From contig PHCC01000001.1 of the NCBI GenBank assembly GCA_002842215.1, positions 257,199-321,198 on the forward strand: a stretch of 64,000 nt of DNA, written 5' to 3'. Shown in pieces: positions 47,401-56,535 of the stretch. The notes under the pieces were generated by a model. It was given only the letters and a program-made list of their open reading frames with translations, ran no database searches and was not told the DNA's origin. Every line of letters starts with the position of its first letter. Position 1 is the first letter of the stretch. Source of the stretch: Betaproteobacteria bacterium HGW-Betaproteobacteria-9. Lineage in GTDB: Bacteria > Pseudomonadota > Gammaproteobacteria > Burkholderiales > Burkholderiaceae_C. The position numbers were made by a program, and so were the translations under genes.

Positions 47401-49301
47401 TGGCACACGTTTCCGATCTCATCGCCACCGACATCGGCGAATACCTCAAGGCCCACGAACACAAGAGCCTGCTGCGTTTCATCACCTGCGGCAGCGTGGA
47501 CGACGGCAAAAGCACCCTCATCGGGCGCCTGCTCTTTGAGTCCAAGATGCTGTTCGAAGACCAGCTCGCCGCCGTGGAAGCCGATTCGAAGAAGTTCGGC
47601 ACCCAGGGCGACGCCATCGACTTCGCCCTGCTGGTCGACGGCCTGGCCGCCGAGCGCGAGCAAGGCATCACCATCGACGTGGCCTACCGCTTCTTCTCGA
47701 CCGACAAGCGCAAGTTCATCGTCGCCGACACGCCCGGCCACGAGCAGTACACGCGCAACATGGTCACCGGCGCCTCGACCGCCGACGTGGCGATCCTGAT
47801 GGTGGACGCGCGCAAGGGCATCCTCACCCAGACACGCCGCCACAGCTACCTCACCTCGCTGATCGGCATCCGCCACACCGTGGTCGCCATCAACAAGATG
47901 GACCTGGTCGACTACAGCGAAAAAACCTACCGCAAGATCGTCGAAGACTTCGAAGCCTTCGCCAGACAGATCGGCCTGAGCGACGTCACCTTCATCCCGT
48001 TGTCGGCCTTCAAGGGCGACAACATCATCGAACCCAGCGACCGCATGCCCTGGTACCACGGCACCACGCTGATGGGCTACCTGGAAACGGTGGAAATCGA
48101 CGAGGCGCGCCAGCAGAAAACCCCGTTCCGCATGCCGGTGCAATGGGTCAACCGGCCCAACCTCGACTTCCGCGGCTTTTCCGGCACCATCGCCGGTGGC
48201 AGTGTGAAGGTGGGCGACCGCATCCGCGTCCAGCCCTCGGGCAAGGAAAGCACGGTCGAACGCATCGTCACCTTCGACGGCGACCTGCAACAGGCCGTGG
48301 CCGGCCAGTCCATCACGCTGACGCTGACCGAAGAGATCGACATCTCGCGCGGCGACATCCTCTCGCAGGCGCAGGCGCCCGCCGGCGTGGCCGACCAGTT
48401 CGAAACCACCCTGGTCTGGATGCACGAAGAGCCGCTCTTCCCCGGCCGCCCCTACCTGCTCAAGATCGGCACCAAGACCGTCACCGCCACCGTGACCGAG
48501 ATCAAGCACCAGGTCAACGTCAACACCATGGAGCACATCGCCGCCAAGAAGCTCGATCTGAACGCCATCGGTGTCTGCAACATCAACCTCGACCGTGCCA
48601 TCGCCTTCGACCCCTACGCCGAGGACCGCGACACCGGCGGCTTCATCCTGATCGACCGCCTGTCCAACAACACCGTGGGTGCCGGCCTGCTGCACTTCGC
48701 TCTGCGCCGCAGCCAGAACATCCACCTGCAGCACGTCGACGTGCACAAGGCTGCGCGCAGCGAGCAAAAGGCGCAAAAGCCCTGCGTGCTCTGGTTCACC
48801 GGCCTCTCGGGCGCCGGCAAGTCGACCATCGCCAACCTGGTTGAAAAGAAGCTGTTTGCCATGGGGCGTCACACCTACCTGCTGGACGGCGACAACGTCC
48901 GCCACGGCCTGAACAAAGACCTCGGGTTCACAGAGGAGGACCGTGTGGAGAACATCCGCCGCGTGGGCGAAGTCGCACGCCTCATGGTGGACGCCGGACT
49001 GATCGTCCTCACCGCCTTCATCTCGCCGTTCCGGGCCGAACGCCAGCTGGCCCGCTCGCTGGTGGCCGAAGGCGAGTTCATCGAGGTGTTCGTGGACACA
49101 CCGCTGGTCGTGGCCGAGGAGCGCGACGTCAAGGGCCTCTACAAGAAGGCCCGGCGGGGCGATCTGAAGAACTTCACCGGCATCGACTCGCCGTATGAAC
49201 GCCCGCAGAATGCGGAGGTGGTGCTGCCGGCTGCGACCATTTCATCCGAGGAAGCGGCTGAGCGGGTGATCGCGCTGCTGCGGGAACGAGGCATCGTGTG
49301 A
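47400..49301 (+). CDS. cysN: Bifunctional sulfate adenylyltransferase GTPase / adenylylsulfate kinase CysNC
   Basis: A 633-residue fusion. The N-terminal part (about 1-450) is CysN: GTPase with [17 protein letters not shown] and NKMD, driving APS formation by CysD. The C-terminal part (about 455-633) is APS kinase CysC: P-loop GLSGAGKST, then [12 protein letters not shown] and [13 protein letters not shown], making PAPS. It overlaps the cysD stop by one base. With cysQ next door this covers sulfate activation up to PAPS. The last core gene before the island. Confidence 0.97.
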   Translation: MAHVSDLIATDIGEYLKAHEHKSLLRFITCGSVDDGKSTLIGRLLFESKMLFEDQLAAVEADSKKFGTQGDAIDFALLVDGLAAEREQGITIDVAYRFFSTDKRKFIVADTPGHEQYTRNMVTGASTADVAILMVDARKGILTQTRRHSYLTSLIGIRHTVVAINKMDLVDYSEKTYRKIVEDFEAFARQIGLSDVTFIPLSAFKGDNIIEPSDRMPWYHGTTLMGYLETVEIDEARQQKTPFRMPVQWVNRPNLDFRGFSGTIAGGSVKVGDRIRVQPSGKESTVERIVTFDGDLQQAVAGQSITLTLTEEIDISRGDILSQAQAPAGVADQFETTLVWMHEEPLFPGRPYLLKIGTKTVTATVTEIKHQVNVNTMEHIAAKKLDLNAIGVCNINLDRAIAFDPYAEDRDTGGFILIDRLSNNTVGAGLLHFALRRSQNIHLQHVDVHKAARSEQKAQKPCVLWFTGLSGAGKSTIANLVEKKLFAMGRHTYLLDGDNVRHGLNKDLGFTEEDRVENIRRVGEVARLMVDAGLIVLTAFISPFRAERQLARSLVAEGEFIEVFVDTPLVVAEERDVKGLYKKARRGDLKNFTGIDSPYERPQNAEVVLPAATISSEEAAERVIALLRERGIV

Positions 49302-49596
49302 CGATGCTGAAGGGTCAACCGCCTTCGAGACAAGCCGTGGCGGGATTCCAAAGATCATCCCAACCATTTGATTTTCTTAAAGAAAATAGAAACCCAAGAA
49401 ACATTGTTCCCCGATTTGTTCCCCGGTCATAGGCTGCATACCCCTTCTATGGGAGCCATCACGACACTACTTCTCTACGTGCTGGTCGGTGTTTCAAAAA
49501 AACCACTCCACATTGGTATGTGCCGAGCTGACTGATCAGTTCTACAGGGTTTCTGCACTGGGTCAATACTTGCTGAGCGCCGGATGTCTTGTGAAC
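49302..49596. other. Gene-free left boundary region of the genomic island
   Basis: These 295 bases hold no convincing gene. They are clearly more AT-rich than the surroundings and include a palindrome ATTTTCTT-a-AAGAAAAT (49371-49387) and the TTGTTCCCCG direct repeats. Core-genome sequence ends with cysNC and island genes begin immediately after, so the junction (att site) should be here. No tRNA gene is present. Confidence 0.5.
49404..49425. repeat. Two 12-bp-spaced TTGTTCCCCG direct repeats
   Basis: TTGTTCCCCG occurs at 49404-49413 and again at 49416-49425. Tandem C-run decamers of this type beside an island edge resemble arm-type binding sites of tyrosine integrases. The spacing of 12 bp is exact. 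Confidence 0.55.
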
Positions 49597-49791
49597 CTAC
49601 GGGTACATCTTCTCGATTAAAGAGAAGTCTGGCGGTGGCGGCAATGGCAGCGGCTTTATGGCCTCAGCCGGTTCTTCTGCACGAAGCAACTGAGTCCAGC
49701 AGATTCGCGTTGGATCGACTCCGTCGCCGTCACCTGGCTCGGGAGTTTCACCATGCTTACCGGGGTCAGCGGATTGATATGTACCGTCCAT
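49597..49791 (-). CDS. Small Pro-rich protein at the end of the restriction operon, unknown
   Basis: 64 residues starting MDGTYQSADPGKHGETPEPG and ending with a proline stretch PLPLPPPPDF. The ATG at 49791 has GAGGAG about eight bases upstream, a strong ribosome site, and lies 16 bases after the upstream HEPN-like/CBS gene on the same strand. It is therefore likely a real last gene of the defence operon. No family recognised; acidic and probably disordered. Confidence 0.5.
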   Translation of the reverse strand: MDGTYQSADPGKHGETPEPGDGDGVDPTRICWTQLLRAEEPAEAIKPLPLPPPPDFSLIEKMYP

Positions 49792-49807
49792 GTGTCTCTC
49801 CTCTACA

Positions 49808-50587
49808 TCAAAGCAGATCAAACGCAGTGACGAGCCCCACCAGCTCGGTGCAGCCATTCACTTCGCGGACCACCAGCACCGGACGACTGTCTAGCTCCTT
49901 GACCACTGAGGACACTGGCGAGTTTTCGGCAACCTCCACCGCATCCACCAACGGCAGACCGGAGTCCTGAAGCGATTGCGCCAACCGCCGTCCTCGCTCG
50001 CCATTAGATAGGCCCTGCAGATGTCTGGCCAGCGCTTGGTCAGACACCAGTTTCCATGCCCCTTGCAAGTCGCGCACCGGTAGATACGAAAAAGAGTGCA
50101 TGAGCAGCATCCGGCGGATCGCTCCCAGCGACTCGAACAGCTTCGCCTCAATGGGCGCGGTGATCATGTAGTCACCTACGGTGGTTGCGTCAGCCAATAG
50201 TCCATCCTCCAACATCAAGGCAAGCTCCACGCACAGTGCGGTGGCGTTGCGCGCAATCGCGCCCTGGTGCATAGCGTCGTTACGCACGCGCTTCACCATG
50301 GGGAACAGCTTGGTAAAGCGCCTGCTGCACTCCTCCAAGGGGGTATGTCCAAGCGCCACGCTTCTGAGAGCGGGCTCGTAGTCACTCAGGCCGCGGCCTG
50401 CCTCCCCACACAGGAACTGACCAAACGCCTCCAGCGTGAACAGGATCGCGTCGAAGCCTTCTGCATCTGCCAGGGCTTTGGAACGAGATTCCCGCAGTTG
50501 AGCCAGCCAGTGGCGAGTTTCGTCTGGCGTCATTTCGCTGCAGAGCGCGCTGCAAGGTTTGGGCTTCCCATTGCCCACCTGACTCAT
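49808..50587 (-). CDS. HEPN-like / CBS-pair protein coupled to hsdR, function unknown
   Basis: 259 residues. The N-terminal half (about 20-130) is all-helical and contains VRNDAMHQGA (Arg102-Asn-x3-His107), the R-x4-H pattern of HEPN ribonucleases. The C-terminal half has two CBS-like segments (VGDYMITAPIEAK to FSYLPVRD, about 136-173, and VAENSPVSSVVKELDSRPVLVV to GLVTAFDLL, about 219-259), which in other proteins bind adenine nucleotides. The ATG overlaps the hsdR stop (ATGA). This suggests a nucleotide-sensing accessory effector of the restriction operon; both domain calls are from motif reading and need profile checks. Confidence 0.7.
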   Translation of the reverse strand: MSQVGNGKPKPCSALCSEMTPDETRHWLAQLRESRSKALADAEGFDAILFTLEAFGQFLCGEAGRGLSDYEPALRSVALGHTPLEECSRRFTKLFPMVKRVRNDAMHQGAIARNATALCVELALMLEDGLLADATTVGDYMITAPIEAKLFESLGAIRRMLLMHSFSYLPVRDLQGAWKLVSDQALARHLQGLSNGERGRRLAQSLQDSGLPLVDAVEVAENSPVSSVVKELDSRPVLVVREVNGCTELVGLVTAFDLL

Positions 50588-53500
50588 GCCTGAGCCTCCG
50601 CGGAATCCCCTCCCCGCCTGCGCAGCGCCTCATACAACCCCGCAGGCCCCAACAGAATGGACTTCAGCCCCGAACGCACCCGTTCGGAGTCCAGCGCCTG
50701 TTTGCTCATGGTGTTGTGGGCGGTCAGCGCGTCCATGATGGCGTAGAGCAATTCGCTGTCCAAGTCGGGCGAGTTGGCGAACTGACCCTTGGAGTTGTTC
50801 ATAGCCTGCTGCACGAGCTGGTCGGATTCGAGCAACTTGCCCTTGAGCACGTTGTTCACGTAGACCAGCTTGTCGTCGTCCGTCAGCTCGCCATCGAACA
50901 GGTCGTTGACCTTCTGCAGGATCTCGGACAGCAGCGCTTTCAGTTTGTCCTGAACCTGCCCTCCGCCGGGATCGGTCAACGGCGGCAGCTTGTAGTCACC
51001 TTCGTTCTCACCCAGCGCCAGCGTGCGTTGGCCCTGGTCTTTGAGCTTGTGGTGGGTCAGGACCACCTTGCTCAGGTCCACACCTTCACGTTCGCGGCCA
51101 AACTCCAGCAGAGGCAGCAGGTGCTTGAAGAAGATGGCGCGCTTTTCGATGGCCGTGTTGCCGTAGTCGAACAACTGGCTGAGGAAGGCATAGACCCGCA
51201 CGAAAGTGCCCAGGTCGCGCTTGAGCAGCAGCAAGGCGTCCAGCTCGTCCTTGGCGGCCTTTGCCTCAGGGCCGTCCGCCGCTTTGGCCTCGGCCGCGGC
51301 CAGCGCCTGCTGGGCGACCTTGTAGCGCTTGAGCAAGCGGTCCGCCACCGGCTCGATGGCCGCCAGCAACATGGCCTGGCTGGCCTTGGGGTTCAGGACC
51401 ACCAGCGCCACCCGCTCCACCTCGAAGTCGTCGTAGTGGCCACTGCCGTCCAGCTTGGCGCGCAGTTCGTACACCAGGTGCGGGTCGGTCACGCCGGCCA
51501 ACTCGGCCGTCTCGTAGTAGGTCTGGAACGCGGCCAGCACCTCGTCCGGGTCGTTGACGAAGTCGAGGATATAGGTCGTGTCCTTCAGGCCGTGCGGGCC
51601 GTTGTAGGCCCGGTTCAGGCGGCTGAGCGTCTGCACCGCCTGGATGCCGGCCAGCCGCTTGTCCACGTACATGCCGCACAGCAACGGCTGGTCAAAGCCG
51701 GTCTGGAATTTGTTGGCCACCAGCAGGATCTGGTATTCGTCGGTGGCAAAGGCGTCGCGGATGTCCCGCCCTTTGAGGTTGGGGTTGAGCGTCTTGGATG
51801 TTTCGGCCACCGGCTCGGGCAGCGAAGCGGGGTCGTTCACCTCGCCCGAATAAGCCACCAGCGAACCCAGGGTGTAGCCGTTCTCCTGGATGTAACCGTC
51901 CAGCGCCAGCTTCCAGCGCACGGCCTCCAGGCGGCTGGCCACCACCACCATGGCCTTGGCTTTGCCGTTCAGCAGCGGCTGCACGTTCTCGCGGAAGTGC
52001 TCCACCACGATGGCCACCTTCTGGCTGATGTTGTAGGGGTGCAGGCGCACCCAGCGCATCAGGCCTTTCATCGCCTCGCTGCGCTCCACCTCGGTCTCGT
52101 CCCACTCGCGCCCCTCGTTCGCCAGCTTGAAAGCCAGCTTGTAGGGCGTGTAGTTCTTCAGCACGTCGAGGATGAAGCCCTCCTCGATCGCCTGGCGCAT
52201 GGAATAGACGTGGAAGGCGCCCGGCAGGTTGTCCGGGCTGGCGGGCAATTCGGGCCTGGGTCGGCGGCCGAACAGCTCCAGCGTCTTGGCCTTGGGTGTG
52301 GCGGTAAAGGCCACGTAGGTGATGCCGCTGGCGTTGGCGGTGGCCGCCATCTGCGCGGCCAGCAGGTCTTCGGTGTCGATCTCGCCACCGTCGGCCAGCG
52401 CCTGCTGTTCTTCGGCGCTGAGCACCTGCTTGAGCTTGGCCGCCGCGTTGCCGGCCTGCGAGCTGTGGGCCTCGTCGGCGATCACCGCAAAGCGCTTGCC
52501 CTGCGTGGCCGCCAGTTCCTGCACCGCCTGCAGCGCGAACGGAAAGGTCTGGATCGTGCAGACCACGATCTTCTTGCTGCCCGACAGCGCCTCGGCCAGC
52601 TCGGCGCTTTTGCTGCCGCCTTCGCCCTTGATGGTGGCCACCACGCCGGCCGTGCGCTCGAAGTCGAAGATGGCTTCCTGCAACTGCGTGTCCAGCACGG
52701 TGCGGTCGCTCACCACCAGCACGGTGTCGAACACCTTGTTGTTGTGGGCGTCGTGCAGGTCCGCCAGAAAGTGCGCCGTCCATGCAATGGAATTGGTCTT
52801 GCCGCTGCCAGCGCTGTGCTGGATCAGGTACTTCTGCCCCGCCCCCTCGGCCAGCACGGCCTGCACCAGCTTGCGGGTGGCATCGAGCTGGTGGTAGCGC
52901 GGGAACAGCACACTGGTGATGCGCTTCTTCGCGTCCCGTTTGGTGATCAGGTAGCGGCCAATGATCTCCAGCCAACTGTCGCGTTGCCACACCCGCTCCC
53001 ACAGGTAGCCGGTGCGGTGGCCTTTCCCGTTGGGCGGGTTGCCGGCGCCGCCCCGGTCGCCCAGGTTGAAGGGCAGGAAGTTCGTCTTCGGCCCCTCCAG
53101 GCGGGTGGTCATCATCACCGTGCGGTTGCTCACCGCAAAGTGCACCAGCGCGCCGCGCGGGAAGTCCAGCAAGGGTTCGGCAAACGGCTTGCCTTTGGGC
53201 TTGGGCAGGCGGTCAAAGCGGTACTGGTCCACCGCGGCGTTGATGTCCTGCGTGAAGTCGGTCTTGAGTTCGGCCGTGGCCACAGGAATGCCGTTGAGGA
53301 ACAGCACCAGGTCAATGATGTCGTCGTGGTTGGTGCGGCACTGGCGCACCACGCGCAGGCGGTTGGCCGCGTAGCGCGCCTGCAGCTCGGGATTCATGGC
53401 CAGCGCCGGCTTGAACTGCGCCAGTTTCAACGGCGCCTTCAGCCCCAGCAGCTCCAGCCCCACGCGCAGCACCTCCAGCGTGCCGCGCTCGTCCAGCGCC

Positions 53501-53739
53501 TTGCGCAGCCGGTCCAGCAGCACGGCGTCGGCCGCGGGGCCGTGGTTCTTCTGCAGTGCGTCCCAGGCCTGCGGCTGGGTGGCCTGCACCCAGGCCAGCA
53601 CGTCGGCGGGGTACAGCGCGCGGGCGGTGTCGTAACCCCTGGCGTCGCCGTCAGTGCCCGGCGCTGCGTACAGCCAGCCGTGGGCGGCCAGGTGGTTGCA
53701 GATGTCATTCTCAAACTCGATTTCGTTGTGCAGTGCCAA
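50584..53739 (-). CDS. hsdR: Type I restriction endonuclease subunit R
   Basis: HsdR supplies the nuclease and DNA translocase of type I restriction. The protein of about 1051 residues has an N-terminal PD-(D/E)XK nuclease (DLVLFLNGIPVATAELK; Asp, Glu and Lys visible), a helicase pair with Walker A-like QHSAGSGKTNS, DEAH in VIADEAHSS, TATP in AFTATPKAK, LSRLNRAY, and a helical C-terminal end. The TTG at 53739 has GGGAG six bases upstream; a GTG at 53793 would overlap fic and has no such site. It is 22 bases after fic. Confidence 0.95.
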   Translation of the reverse strand: MALHNEIEFENDICNHLAAHGWLYAAPGTDGDARGYDTARALYPADVLAWVQATQPQAWDALQKNHGPAADAVLLDRLRKALDERGTLEVLRVGLELLGLKAPLKLAQFKPALAMNPELQARYAANRLRVVRQCRTNHDDIIDLVLFLNGIPVATAELKTDFTQDINAAVDQYRFDRLPKPKGKPFAEPLLDFPRGALVHFAVSNRTVMMTTRLEGPKTNFLPFNLGDRGGAGNPPNGKGHRTGYLWERVWQRDSWLEIIGRYLITKRDAKKRITSVLFPRYHQLDATRKLVQAVLAEGAGQKYLIQHSAGSGKTNSIAWTAHFLADLHDAHNNKVFDTVLVVSDRTVLDTQLQEAIFDFERTAGVVATIKGEGGSKSAELAEALSGSKKIVVCTIQTFPFALQAVQELAATQGKRFAVIADEAHSSQAGNAAAKLKQVLSAEEQQALADGGEIDTEDLLAAQMAATANASGITYVAFTATPKAKTLELFGRRPRPELPASPDNLPGAFHVYSMRQAIEEGFILDVLKNYTPYKLAFKLANEGREWDETEVERSEAMKGLMRWVRLHPYNISQKVAIVVEHFRENVQPLLNGKAKAMVVVASRLEAVRWKLALDGYIQENGYTLGSLVAYSGEVNDPASLPEPVAETSKTLNPNLKGRDIRDAFATDEYQILLVANKFQTGFDQPLLCGMYVDKRLAGIQAVQTLSRLNRAYNGPHGLKDTTYILDFVNDPDEVLAAFQTYYETAELAGVTDPHLVYELRAKLDGSGHYDDFEVERVALVVLNPKASQAMLLAAIEPVADRLLKRYKVAQQALAAAEAKAADGPEAKAAKDELDALLLLKRDLGTFVRVYAFLSQLFDYGNTAIEKRAIFFKHLLPLLEFGREREGVDLSKVVLTHHKLKDQGQRTLALGENEGDYKLPPLTDPGGGQVQDKLKALLSEILQKVNDLFDGELTDDDKLVYVNNVLKGKLLESDQLVQQAMNNSKGQFANSPDLDSELLYAIMDALTAHNTMSKQALDSERVRSGLKSILLGPAGLYEALRRRGGDSAEAQA

Positions 53740-53761
53740 CCCGTGCTCCCTGTGCTTGTGT

Positions 53762-55276
53762 TCAGTCTTGCTCTTGGTCTTCCAGCGGTTCACCGCGCAT
53801 GCGGCGGGCCACCGCGGCTTCTATGTCGTCCAGCACAGCGAGCTGCACCCGGTCGGCAAAGCGCTTGCGCCGGTTGTTCGACAGCTTGCCCCCGTTGTGG
53901 AAGGTGGTCACGATCAGGGTGGCCAGGTCGCTGCCGCGCAGGTCGTGCCGGGCGTTGATGTAGCGCGCCACCTCGTCGAACAGGCCCAGAAACGCCACCT
54001 CCTGCCGCAGGTGCAGGTCCAGCGCGGCCTGCGCCATTTCCAGCATGAACTGCACCCCCTCGGTCAGGTCCATGCTGCGGAACCAGATGTCCGCGTCTGC
54101 ACGCCACTGGTAGCTGTAGTGGTCATCTCCCGCCCAGGTCACGTCGCACAGCGCGCGCGCCGGCTTGCTGAACGCCGTCAGCGCCTGCAGGTAACGGTCT
54201 TCGTGCTTTTTCATGGCCACCGATATCGGCAGCAAAAAGCCCGCCGGCAGCGCGCCCGACTGCCCCAGGCAATGGTGCACCAGAAAGCGCGACAGCCGCC
54301 CGTTGCCGTCCATGAACGGGTGGATGAACACGAACGCAAACGACACCACCGCCGCGTGGACCAGCGCGTCCAGCCCCGCCGGCCGGTGGTTGGCCAGGTG
54401 GATCAGGTGGTCCATCAGTTCGGCTGCCAGTTCGGGGGCCGGCGGCACATAGGTCACGCCCACCGCACCCAGGGCATTGCCCTGCAGGCGGTTCTGCTCG
54501 GTGCGGAACTGCACCGCCTGGTCAAACGGGTTGGTGACGGTCGCGCTCTGCAACTCCACCAGGTAGTCCTCGCTCAGCGGCCGCTGGTCGTGCGCGCGTT
54601 GCAGCAGGCGCGCAAACAGCGCCGTCTTGTCGTGACTGGGCGTTTCCCCCTCGATGGCATAAGACCCTTCGGTCTCGCTCAGGTAGGCCCACGACAAGGC
54701 CCGTTCCAGCATCTGCGGGCCGATGGACGCCGCAAACGCCGCCGCCTCGCCCAACACCTGCGCGTCCAGCGCGGCCTGCATACCCGGCGTGCGGCGCACC
54801 ACCGGGCACAGTGGCAGGTCGCCCAGGCCGTTGAAATCGATGCGCCAGCGCGGGTGCCGGCGCGACGCACCGGTCAGGTACTCGGCCTCGTCGAACAGCG
54901 GCACATACACCGTCTTGATGCCCGGGTCATCCAGCCCTTCAATGTGCCGGCCGTTGAAGGCCTCCCACAGGAACCCCAGCTTGCGCAGGTAGGCGCCGTT
55001 GGGCGTCAGCGCCACCGCTTCGCGCAGGGTCGCGTCGTCCACCCGGCGCAAAGCACCCGCCAGGTAGCCCAGGTGCACCCCTTCGTGCTTGATGGCGAAC
55101 AGCGCCTGGTCCAGCCACTGCGGGGCCGGTGCCAGCTTGGGTGGCACCAGCAAAGCCCCCTCGGGCAGGCGCTGCAGGCTCTGCACCGCGGCCACACGCG
55201 CCCGGCGCGGCCCCAGAAAGTCCGGGGCATCCAGCTGTTCCTGGATCCAGGCGTAACCGAGGGAATGGGTGTTCAT
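53762..55276 (-). CDS. Class II Fic family protein
   Basis: A 504-residue Fic protein, predicted to transfer AMP (or a related group) to a protein. The core motif HPFMDGNGRLSR (residues 319-330) has all catalytic residues. An inhibitory helix SYAIEG (205-210) lies upstream, which makes it class II, self-inhibited. An N-terminal DUF4172/linker-like region and a C-terminal winged-helix (KLSNNRRKRFADRVQLAVLDD) follow the usual domain order of Fic proteins found in restriction operons. It sits between the DUF4268 nuclease gene and hsdR. Confidence 0.93.
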   Translation of the reverse strand: MNTHSLGYAWIQEQLDAPDFLGPRRARVAAVQSLQRLPEGALLVPPKLAPAPQWLDQALFAIKHEGVHLGYLAGALRRVDDATLREAVALTPNGAYLRKLGFLWEAFNGRHIEGLDDPGIKTVYVPLFDEAEYLTGASRRHPRWRIDFNGLGDLPLCPVVRRTPGMQAALDAQVLGEAAAFAASIGPQMLERALSWAYLSETEGSYAIEGETPSHDKTALFARLLQRAHDQRPLSEDYLVELQSATVTNPFDQAVQFRTEQNRLQGNALGAVGVTYVPPAPELAAELMDHLIHLANHRPAGLDALVHAAVVSFAFVFIHPFMDGNGRLSRFLVHHCLGQSGALPAGFLLPISVAMKKHEDRYLQALTAFSKPARALCDVTWAGDDHYSYQWRADADIWFRSMDLTEGVQFMLEMAQAALDLHLRQEVAFLGLFDEVARYINARHDLRGSDLATLIVTTFHNGGKLSNNRRKRFADRVQLAVLDDIEAAVARRMRGEPLEDQEQD

Positions 55277-55376
55277 GGGCGGGCTGCGTGCACGGGTGGA
55301 AAAATCTTCAGCGGCTACACATTTTGTTGATTTTCAGGCCTTTGCTGGATTTTTTTATCAGCCACCCTTCCGCCAC

Positions 55377-56486
55377 TCACACCTTCAGCGCCTGAATCGG
55401 CCCCTTCAGCGCCTTCTCCAGCCGCATGGCCTGGGCCGTCAGCCACTGCTGCAGCGCCGGCCAGTCCGCCTCGGGCGACTTCCAGCCGCCTTGCAGGCTG
55501 TCGATGCAGATGCGGCAACTGTTCTTGCCCGGCAACTCCTGCCACTGCAGTTCACTGCCAAAGGCGGCTTCAATGGCGGCCTTCTGCGCCAGCAGCGCCT
55601 GGAACGCGGCCTTGTTGGCCGGGGCGTTGTTCTTGCCGATGCTGATGCTGCACTCCACCCGCGCGCGGTCCTCCGTCAGCGACGCCGTCAGCGTGAACCC
55701 GGCCTTGCCGATGCCGGCCGACAGCCAATGGTCCGTGGTGCTGCTGCGGTTGGCGAACAGCGGCGTCTGTTTGCTCGACAGCTCGATGAACTGCGTCCAG
55801 AACCGCTTGAAGGTGTCCTGCCGCTTGCTGCGCAGCTTCTTGGTTTCCTGCGTCTGTTCGCGCAGCTTCACCTCGTAGTCGGCCGCCTCGGGCAGCGGGA
55901 TGATCTGCGTCGCGTCCACCAGCACCTTGTTGCCCATCTTGTAGGGGCACAGGCGGATGCAGCGCACGTCCAGCCCGCGCTTGTTCAGCCACATGACCGA
56001 GGTGGTGATCTCCGACGAAAAGTCGGCCGACACCAGCACGATGCGCACCTCGTCCACCAGCTCGGCTTCTTCGATGGACTCCACGTTCAGGAACTCGGCC
56101 ACCGCGTTGCGGGCCTTCACCTCGGCCTCGGCCGGGTCGCCGCCCAGGTACTTGGCGTGGGCCGCCACCGCCTGGTCCAGCGTCATGCTCGACACCATGG
56201 CCGCGTAGCGGATGGCCTGCAGCTCCATGTGGCCGCCGTCCTCCGTGCGCTTGATCTCCACCACCACCAGCGTGGCGTCGCGGTCCAGGCACAGCAGGTC
56301 GATGCGGCGGTTGCTGTCTTCCCAGTTGCCGAATTCCTCGGCCAGCACCAGCAGGTCTTCGCCCAGCGGCGCCGTGTCGGCACGCAGCAGGCGCTGCAGG
56401 TGTTTGCGTTCCAGGATGGACTCGGCCACGAAGGTGGTCGTGGGCACCGGGCTCAACTTGTCGGGCTGGATTTCGTACAAGGCCAT
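55377..56486 (-). CDS. PD-(D/E)XK nuclease with DUF4268 domain
   Basis: 369 residues. The N-terminal domain (about 1-130) has NRRIDLLCLDRDATLVVVEIKR, with Asp63, Glu77 and Lys79 making the PD-(D/E)XK site of NucS-like nucleases. The C-terminal part (about 215-369) matches DUF4268 (FWTQFIELSSKQTP to AQAMRLEKALKGPIQAL). Such proteins are found in defence islands. It is between hsdS and fic in the same direction, 49 bases after hsdS and 100 bases before fic. Its target is unknown. Confidence 0.85.
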   Translation of the reverse strand: MALYEIQPDKLSPVPTTTFVAESILERKHLQRLLRADTAPLGEDLLVLAEEFGNWEDSNRRIDLLCLDRDATLVVVEIKRTEDGGHMELQAIRYAAMVSSMTLDQAVAAHAKYLGGDPAEAEVKARNAVAEFLNVESIEEAELVDEVRIVLVSADFSSEITTSVMWLNKRGLDVRCIRLCPYKMGNKVLVDATQIIPLPEAADYEVKLREQTQETKKLRSKRQDTFKRFWTQFIELSSKQTPLFANRSSTTDHWLSAGIGKAGFTLTASLTEDRARVECSISIGKNNAPANKAAFQALLAQKAAIEAAFGSELQWQELPGKNSCRICIDSLQGGWKSPEADWPALQQWLTAQAMRLEKALKGPIQALKV

Positions 56487-56535
56487 GGCTGTGTTCTTCT
56501 TCCCTGCGGGTGTGGTTCGTTGTGGGTGCGTTGGA

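Noticed and set aside
49321..49360. tRNA 3'-end-like fragment at the island edge
   Set aside because: The reverse strand has a vague T-arm look but no pairing arms or CCA could be matched.
49584..49970. 128-codon plus-strand ORF at the island edge
   Set aside because: Opposite to the HEPN-like/CBS gene end and the small minus ORF; Ser/Thr-rich low-complexity translation and no ribosome site.
50716..53958. 1080-codon open frame antisense to hsdR
   Set aside because: Shadow of hsdR. Composition (Gln/His/Leu/Val) is typical of the antisense frame, and hsdR carries all motifs.
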